Origin: Thozetella sp. PMI_491
Lineage: Eukaryota; Ascomycota; Sordariomycetes; Chaetosphaeriales; Chaetosphaeriaceae
Direction of reading: 5' to 3'
NCBI GenBank assembly: GCA_021432635.1
Contig: MU270060.1
Span: forward strand, 248,001 to 312,000
Length of the DNA stretch: 64,000 nt
Shown here: piece by piece, positions 58,109 through 64,000 of the stretch
Layout of the letters: each line of letters begins with the position of its first letter
Position numbering within the stretch: position 1 is the stretch's first letter
Made by a program: the position numbers and the translations under genes
The notes under the pieces: model-generated
What the model was told of the DNA's origin: nothing
Databases searched by the model: none
The model's input: the letters and a program-made list of their open reading frames with translations, nothing else

Positions 58109-59681
58109 CTACACTGTCAAGTCTTCCGTGCTCACCGTCCCAGATACCCGATTTGTCATGAGCCTCCTAAAGAGCTGCTTGACGGAAGTCATCCGCCCTT
58201 CTCGCCCTTTTTGCTCAGAAGTCATCAGTCTATAGTAAGCAATGAGCGTTACCGCGGTAAGGGCCACAGAACAAATCATGTATATCCAGATCTTGGGTGA
58301 AACCGCGATGCCGCCGCCATCTTGATCCATGATGAAAAAATTCATGCCAAAAAAGGACTGTTCCATTGTCAGAGTTCAGTCATTGTCCATGCCTGATTAC
58401 GGAATCCTCGGCGCAAACAGGGAACTCACGGCCACAAAAGACGCTGGTAGGTAGAGCAATGTCAGCATGGTGAGGAACATGGCCGATTTGCTCAGCTTCA
58501 CCATCACATCGTTTTGAGACTGCGCAACCACCTGGTCCCGGAGCCCCAGCGCATGGGCAAGGAGCTGCATCGTTTTCGCTGAGCGATGCTCGAGATACGC
58601 AGCTGTACGCAGGGATGCCTTGCAGTGGCTCTGGTGGCTGCGCATTTCGGACAGCAAGCCGCACTTGTCACTTGAGATTGCATTTACGAGATTAGAATCT
58701 CCTCCAAAAGAAGCGAAGAGGTGGCCAAGAACTTCCTCCGAGTGCGAGAGCATCGATGAAGCGTGGGCGAACCGATTTTCCAGGCTTACGAGGCTGGCCA
58801 GCTGGTCGTAGCCCTGGCGCAATGGCCGATCGATGTAGCTGGAGAATGTAGTACCTGCCTTTGGGGTCACTTAGACTACAGATACACGATGCATCGAGTT
58901 GAGTGACTCACAATGCTCAAGAGTTCTCGTTCAAAGTGTGCGATATACTCTCTCCATGCAGGAAAGTAGGCAGAGAAAAGAGCTTCGTGAATCCACATGG
59001 GATCGGGACTACGAATGCATTGCTGGATGCGGGCCATCGCCGCCTGCTGCGCCGCCGAGTTTGCTACGGGACTGAACAAGACGATGACGCTCTGGCCCGT
59101 ACGTGAGTCGAGTAAGTGATACACGCCGCTCTGCCGAATGTACCAACCCCGCAGGTTGGGTTTGTATTGCGGATACCGAAGGGTGTAAGAGATCTCTATA
59201 GCAGGTTAGTATTCTGACGAGGCGCTTTAACGTTTCCATACGGACCCGTGACGGGACCCCTGACGTGCTTGGTGTAGGGTATGCAGAACCCGTATTCAAC
59301 ATCCACAGTGCGTTGGTAAAACACGGAGACAAGATGTTGCAGGCCCTGGCCGAACCCATGCTCGGTGCTGATCCGATCTAACACCGGCCTGCTGATTTGC
59401 AAGCTAGACCAGGAGTTGAACTGACATAGCGAGCTGCTGAGATGAGCGATTGAAACTTGTATCCCGTCTGACTTGTGTACAGGATCGAATACCTACATGA
59501 GGCGGCAGGTAAAACTGTTTCTACCGTAGCTGTCGAAATACGCGCTTAATTCCTCCAAGTTGGACGGGTGGTGAACCCGATGGCTAGGGACAGAAGCCCC
59601 ATCCCCTAGAACGACATCGACCAGCTCTATTGATTGGCTGGCCCCGTCGCTAGATAGGTAGCATTCTTCTTTGGTCCACAT
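58109..59681 (-). CDS. CorA-like Mg2+ transporter family protein
   Basis: Five exons: 59497-59681, 59246-59436, 58912-59195, 58430-58858, 58109-58357; 445 residues. The C-terminus has the two CorA membrane segments: MFLTMLTLLYLPASFVASFFGMNFF and IWIYMICSVALTAVTLIAYY. The GMN signature lies at the end of the first, exactly where the pore motif belongs. The last intron joins FVA to SFFGMN. The N-terminal part (YTLRYPQYKPNLRGWYIRQSGVYHLLD) is the cytosolic domain seen in many fungal CorA-like proteins that sit near HET genes. Mg2+ transport is expected from the family, but these fungal paralogues are mostly untested. The predicted 60-nt first intron is the least certain. Confidence 0.87.
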
Positions 59682-60018
59682 GTTGAGCACTTAGACTATG
59701 GATGGCAATTATGGAGAAGAGGGGAAACAGCGAGTTTTAGCAATACATGAATAGCTGCGTTTTCTATGGCCAGCCTGCACTGCCAAGGTGGGAAGCCTAC
59801 CCTGCCTATCCGCCCATGCAGCTGCCCCCACTTCCCCGGGGCTTCCAGGACAACCCTCCTCCGACGCCTTGCCAGGCAGACAGCCCATCAGCGATCAGTC
59901 TGCCTTCGATAGATCCCGATATTTGCTACAGCATTCGTCAGCGTGGACCTGGCATTTTGATAGCTCTAGTTGCATCATACTCGATAAAATCCTATAGTTG
60001 GTTAGATACCATGCCTGC
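59682..60018. other. Intergenic, no gene recognised
   Basis: 337 bp. A proline-rich plus-strand frame (59747-60022) overlaps it but has no recognisable domain. Confidence 0.35.
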
Positions 60019-60445
60019 TTAGTGTTTGCGGAGCACTTGAAGGGGTCCGCTCACAAAGTCAAGTTTTCTCGGTGCCATAAAGCTCCACTGATCGTCTTTC
60101 ATCTGCTCCATGGTCAGTCAATATCAGAGGAGATGAGAGGGCGGGCTCGGCTACCTTAATGCTGAAATTTCGCTGCTTAGGAAATGCTGCTTCCAAGGCC
60201 TGTCGCAGATTCTCCTCGCTGAGGTAGCGCGCAGGCACGTTTTGCAGTATCATGGTAGTCATTTTCGGATCGGAATGAAGAGCGATGAGACAATGTAGAA
60301 CGGAAGCAAACAGGATGATTCTTGACTTGGGCGGGTTCTTGAGGCGGAACTCGCCAAGTTGGGCAGGATCGCTCTCCGCCCAAGGCAACTTGTTTCGACT
60401 GTCTGGATGCAGAGCCGCCGATGAGGCAGCCCGGTTCGTCAGCAT
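60019..60445 (-). CDS. Hypothetical protein, two exons
   Basis: Possible exons 60155-60445 and 60019-60102, about 124 residues from MLTNRAASSAAL. The join has a GTAGCC donor and a CAG acceptor and keeps the frame (NFSIK|MKDDQWSFMAPRKL). A segment reading MILQNVPARYLSEENLRQALEAAF resembles the small-domain style of several nucleic-acid or membrane-channel proteins, but I cannot assign a family. It could be a truncated piece of a larger gene. Confidence 0.35.
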
Positions 60446-60746
60446 GCATTGATCGAATTGAATTGCAGGCAATGCATTTGCGGCGCCTTATCTCGCTACA
60501 CAAGTTGGGCACTGGACGCCACTGGCCATGCTATCTGCAGGGGTTCCTCAAGGTACAAACCATAAGCGACCTACTTGAGGGTCTGAGCGTTCGAGCCACA
60601 GAGGTCGCCTTACTGCACCGGAGGAGGTATATCCTTTCATTCCGCTTCAGCTTCTCACATGCGGCTGTAACGCAGCCTTGGACTTCATCAATCTTGCTTC
60701 ACAATTAACTCATTGCTTCAGTTCTTGGAATTCCTCGAAGTTGGGA

Positions 60747-63340
60747 ATGCCTCGAAACAATCGATCCTCAGGACCCCTTCAGGCAAGGGCAACTGGTTCC
60801 CAGCGGCTAGGACGAGTGATTCCCGATGGAATCAGAACGAGAAGATCCAATGCCCAATTTGACTCGGCACAACAACCCCTGTTGTCCCCTAATTCCAGCA
60901 CGAGAGAATCGGCATCAAGCGAGTCGTCCCTGACGGCCGAAACGCCGAATTTTCAAGATACGCCATGGTCTTGTTGGCCTACTAAGACTATAGATATCCG
61001 GCCAGATCAGGATAAGCTTGTCGCTAGACAGCTCACAGGCTACCAGTTGTTCGTAAGTGTTGGCAGGAGCAATCTCACAGCTGCTCGATTAGAGCTTACC
61101 TTGGATATCTGGCTGATCGTGAGAAGATGATCGCTATAAATGCCACACTCGGAACCGGTCTGTACTGGCGCAGTGGAGAGATTCTCCATCAAGCCGGCCT
61201 TTTGGCGGTTGCCATATCCTACTCGCTTGTCGGCCTTGTGGCGTGGTCCGTGATGCAATGTATTGGTGAACTTCTCTGCATCTGGCCGATCCCAGGCGCA
61301 GTCTACATCTTTGTGGGAGAGTTTGTCAACCCTGATCTGGGAACCGTTGTCGGCATCATGTATTGGTAAGTCGAGGAGCGCCTGGGTGCTCCGCACCTCC
61401 GTTGATGCAAGATAGGTTCGCGTGGACCGTTGGCTGTACTTCACTGGTGGCAACTATGGCTGCCGAGGCTACCTTCTGGAATGTCAAGCCTTGCTTGGTA
61501 GAATTCATCCTCACCCTTGTCACGCCTGCGATCCTCGGCGGCTTGAACTCTTTCTCGACCCAGGTAAGTCCGATGGCCCAGGGGAGCAACAGATTGACTA
61601 ACGGGTAACTCATCAGAGGTACGGAAGAGTAGAGTCGTTCACTGGCACGGTCAAGCTACTCATGCTGCTGTTTGCTTTGGTGTTGCTGGTGATGTTTACC
61701 GCCGGATGTAAAGTACACCTCTCATTGAAGAAGTCAAACCTCGGCTGACAATCTATCCCAAGTCAATTGCGGAAGTGATAAGCCTAGGACAAAGCAATGT
61801 GGGCAGTCTAAACACCTTGATGTCGTTTCCTGCCGTGCCCACTCCTGACCAACTCTTCCCGCAGTCTGGTCCCAGTGGAACAAGGTCCCCGATATTGAGA
61901 CCAGCGGCGTAAACATTGTTGTCGCCGGCTTGTACGTTTTTATCAAGCATGACGTCGTGATAGACTCTGACGAGAGCAGTCTTTCCCTGTCCACTGCCGC
62001 CTTTGCATACGTTGGAATTGAGGTTGTTACCGCCTCTGCTCTGGAAGCCAGATGGACGAGCGACCAAGGCGGTTCACACGAACGATTAAAAGGGAACTTG
62101 TGTTCTAGGCCATTGCATATGCTCTCTTCTCTGGCCGGACGTCTGTTGCCGCGCCGCCTGCGTGAGCATCATCTGTTACGGCGTCCTAAGACCGAGGGTT
62201 CGTCATCGAGCGACACGGTGAAGCTTGCAGCAACAAGAGTACCGGTCATTATCACCGTTTCATACGTGCTTAGCGGAATCTTTCTCTCGGGTAACATTGG
62301 CCAAGATGATCCACGGCTCCCATCTAAAACACTCACCAATACCAACTCGACTCAGACCTCCGCCATGGTATCGCCCTTTGTTGCCATTATCCAGGACTGT
62401 CCTGATGGCTCAGGCACTCCTTGGGCTAACGCTATCAACGCCATTTTGATTTTCACAGCATTCACTTGTGCTATGACAAGCCTTTACATTGCATCCCGAA
62501 GCTTGTTCGCCGTCTTGGTTCGAGTAAGCGGCAGCGAGAGAGAGTACAAATGGCGTCGCTGCGTTGCAAGTTTCGGCACGACGAATAAGTCTCGAGTACC
62601 ACTGAGAGCTCTTCTGGTATCATTGACTTTTGTATATATATCTCTGCTGTATCCACTTGTCACCTCCGGAAAGTGTGCGACCGGCTCAGAGGAACTCCAG
62701 ACTGGGCCCTCGGTAAGATGGCAGTTGAAGATCAAGTCCATGAAACGCCGAGCTAATCAGCAATGTAGTTTCAGTTCTATCATGCTTTTGCGACCGCATC
62801 CGCGGTGGCTGTGGTGCTAGTGTGGACCTTTGAATCCGCCGCTTTTCTTAGATTTTACTACTGGCAAGTGAGCCTAGGTTGCCCATGAAGTGGTAGGAAG
62901 TGTCCGCCCTAACCGAGATATCAGCATCAAGCGACACAGAACCGCTCTTGAGAGAAGGAATGTCCCTCAAGTACTACGCTGGTATAAGGGAAAACCTGAC
63001 TACCCCTATCGCAGCAAGTTCCAGCCTGTCACGGCATGGTTTGCGTTTATTGGATGCTGCGTTATCCTTGTTTCGAATGGAGTGGCGGCATTCTGGGCGT
63101 CAGACACGGCATTCGTTCTGTCAGTTTGGATAACGGTAAATTCAATCTCAAACATCGACGAGAGAAATTGGGGAGGAGAGCTAATGCCTTTAGCAGTATG
63201 GAGTGTGCCTTTTAGCTTGGCTTTGGCTTCGGCATCGCAGCAAAGCGCCCTTTCTCGTTGATCTATCTAACGAGGACAAAGCGATTGCGATGATCAAGAA
63301 GCTACATAGCATGCGCGTAGAAAGTTTATCGGGAGCGTAA
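60747..63340 (+). CDS. Amino-acid permease (APC superfamily, fungal)
   Basis: Ten exons by my model: 60747-61052, 61127-61365, 61416-61563, 61617-61707, 61763-61798, 61865-61931, 61980-62712, 62769-62867, 62932-63135, 63197-63340; 688 residues. After a long Ser-rich N-terminus the first membrane segment carries IAINATLGTGLYWRSGEIL. VAWSVMQCIGELLCIWPIPGAVYIF and AAFAYVGIEVVTASALEAR are strong fungal amino-acid permease marks; RALLVSLTFVYISLL and the YYWQRHRTALERRNVPQVLRW loop follow. Twelve membrane segments and proton-coupled amino-acid uptake are expected. The small exons at 61763-61931 and the long polar stretch near 62070-62200 are the uncertain parts. Confidence 0.8.
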
Positions 63341-63452
63341 GGTAACCCTCGGAAAGATTCTATGATCTCTACACTCTCTAGTCTAGATTTTTTTACGCCC
63401 TTGATTTTATTTTACTCTTCCCGTTGGCTGCTCTTGTGGCTATCTCCAAGTG

Positions 63453-64000
63453 TTACTGCGGCTTTCCAAGCTCCACCGACCTGTCCACTGCCGCCTTGAC
63501 CGACTTCTCCACGATGTCTTTGAAGCCCAGAGCCTCGAACGACTGCAGCGCGGCATAAGTTGTCCCATTCGGGCTAGTGACATTCTGGCGCAACTGGGCA
63601 GGGCTCTCAGGTGACTCGACGAGCATCTTGCCCGCTCCGAGGCACGTCTGGGCAGCCAATCGCTTGGCCTGGTCCTCGGGCAAGCCGAGGGCTACGGAGC
63701 TAGCAATAAGATGCTCGACCATGAGGAAGAAATAGGCAGGTCCAGATCCTAATGCGTGTTAGTGTGGCCTCGTTTCCTCGAATGCCTTGGCACCGCCACT
63801 TCTTTTGCCACTCACCCGACAAGCCCGTTACCACGTCCAGCAGTTCTTCCTTGTCTACCCACTCGATAGCATGGCAGAAGCTCTCAAGAAGCGCACCGAC
63901 AAGCTCCTTCTCGTCTGAAGAGACCTCCGCGGTAGGGAAGAGGCCCACGGCTCCTTCGCCTACCAGCGCGGGGGTGTTGGGCATGGCGCGTACGATGTGT
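63453..64000 (-). CDS. Pyrroline-5-carboxylate reductase, partial (5' end off the right edge)
   Basis: Two exons are visible: 63816-64000 (running off the edge) and 63453-63748. MPNTPALVGEGAVGLFP and VTGLSG|SGPAYFFLMVEHL are the P5CR signature regions. CLGAGKMLVE and LRQNVTSPNGTTYAALQSFE close the family's C-terminal dimer domain. The intron has a GTGAGT donor and ATTAG acceptor. The enzyme reduces 1-pyrroline-5-carboxylate to proline with NAD(P)H, the last step of proline synthesis, as a cytosolic oligomer. The N-terminal Rossmann domain lies outside the window. Confidence 0.92.

Overview
The window is nuclear DNA of a filamentous ascomycete (Pezizomycotina). Most genes carry several short introns (about 45-80 nt) with GTRNGT-like donors, CTRAC-like branch points and YAG acceptors. 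The families present are typical of these fungi: Zn2Cys6 regulator, HET domain, CorA-like, MFS anion:cation symporters, Jen1-type permease and microsomal P450. I rebuilt the exons by hand from both strands; in every multi-exon model given with coordinates the phases add up. The species cannot be named from the sequence.

Layout. 1-9 kb is gene-poor. It holds an unknown gene cut by the left edge, AT-rich relic DNA, two copies of a palindrome-rich repeat 5.35 kb apart, a 14-bp tandem repeat, and one intact FAD-dependent monooxygenase gene (2393-3950). A secreted aspartic protease follows (9048-10431).

From 12.4 to 44.5 kb lies a dense block of metabolic genes with no PKS, NRPS, terpene synthase or DMATS: SnoaL-like protein, AsnB-type amidotransferase, ThDP (acetolactate-synthase-like) enzyme, MFS symporter, UDP-glycosyltransferase, P450, Jen1-type carboxylate permease, SDR, PuuE-like polysaccharide-deacetylase-fold hydrolase, second MFS symporter, NMT1/THI5-like protein, Zn2Cys6 regulator and YtcJ-like amidohydrolase. 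Several neighbours are divergent pairs. I read the block as a candidate metabolic gene cluster. It could be biosynthetic: a ThDP enzyme beside an AsnB-type enzyme is the pairing that opens bacterial clavam biosynthesis. It could equally be catabolic, since it has three uptake-type permeases, a carboxylate permease, hydrolases and a regulator. The sequence does not decide between these.

44.5-47.8 kb holds a decayed sugar-transporter 3' end and an unknown small membrane protein. 47.8-59.7 kb groups families often tied to fungal non-self recognition or signalling: a HET-domain protein, a secreted DUF8021-like protein, an ankyrin protein interrupted by one in-frame TAG, a Ser/Thr kinase fused to a probable beta-propeller, and a CorA-like channel. 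The right end has a small unknown gene, an amino-acid permease, and pyrroline-5-carboxylate reductase running off the edge.
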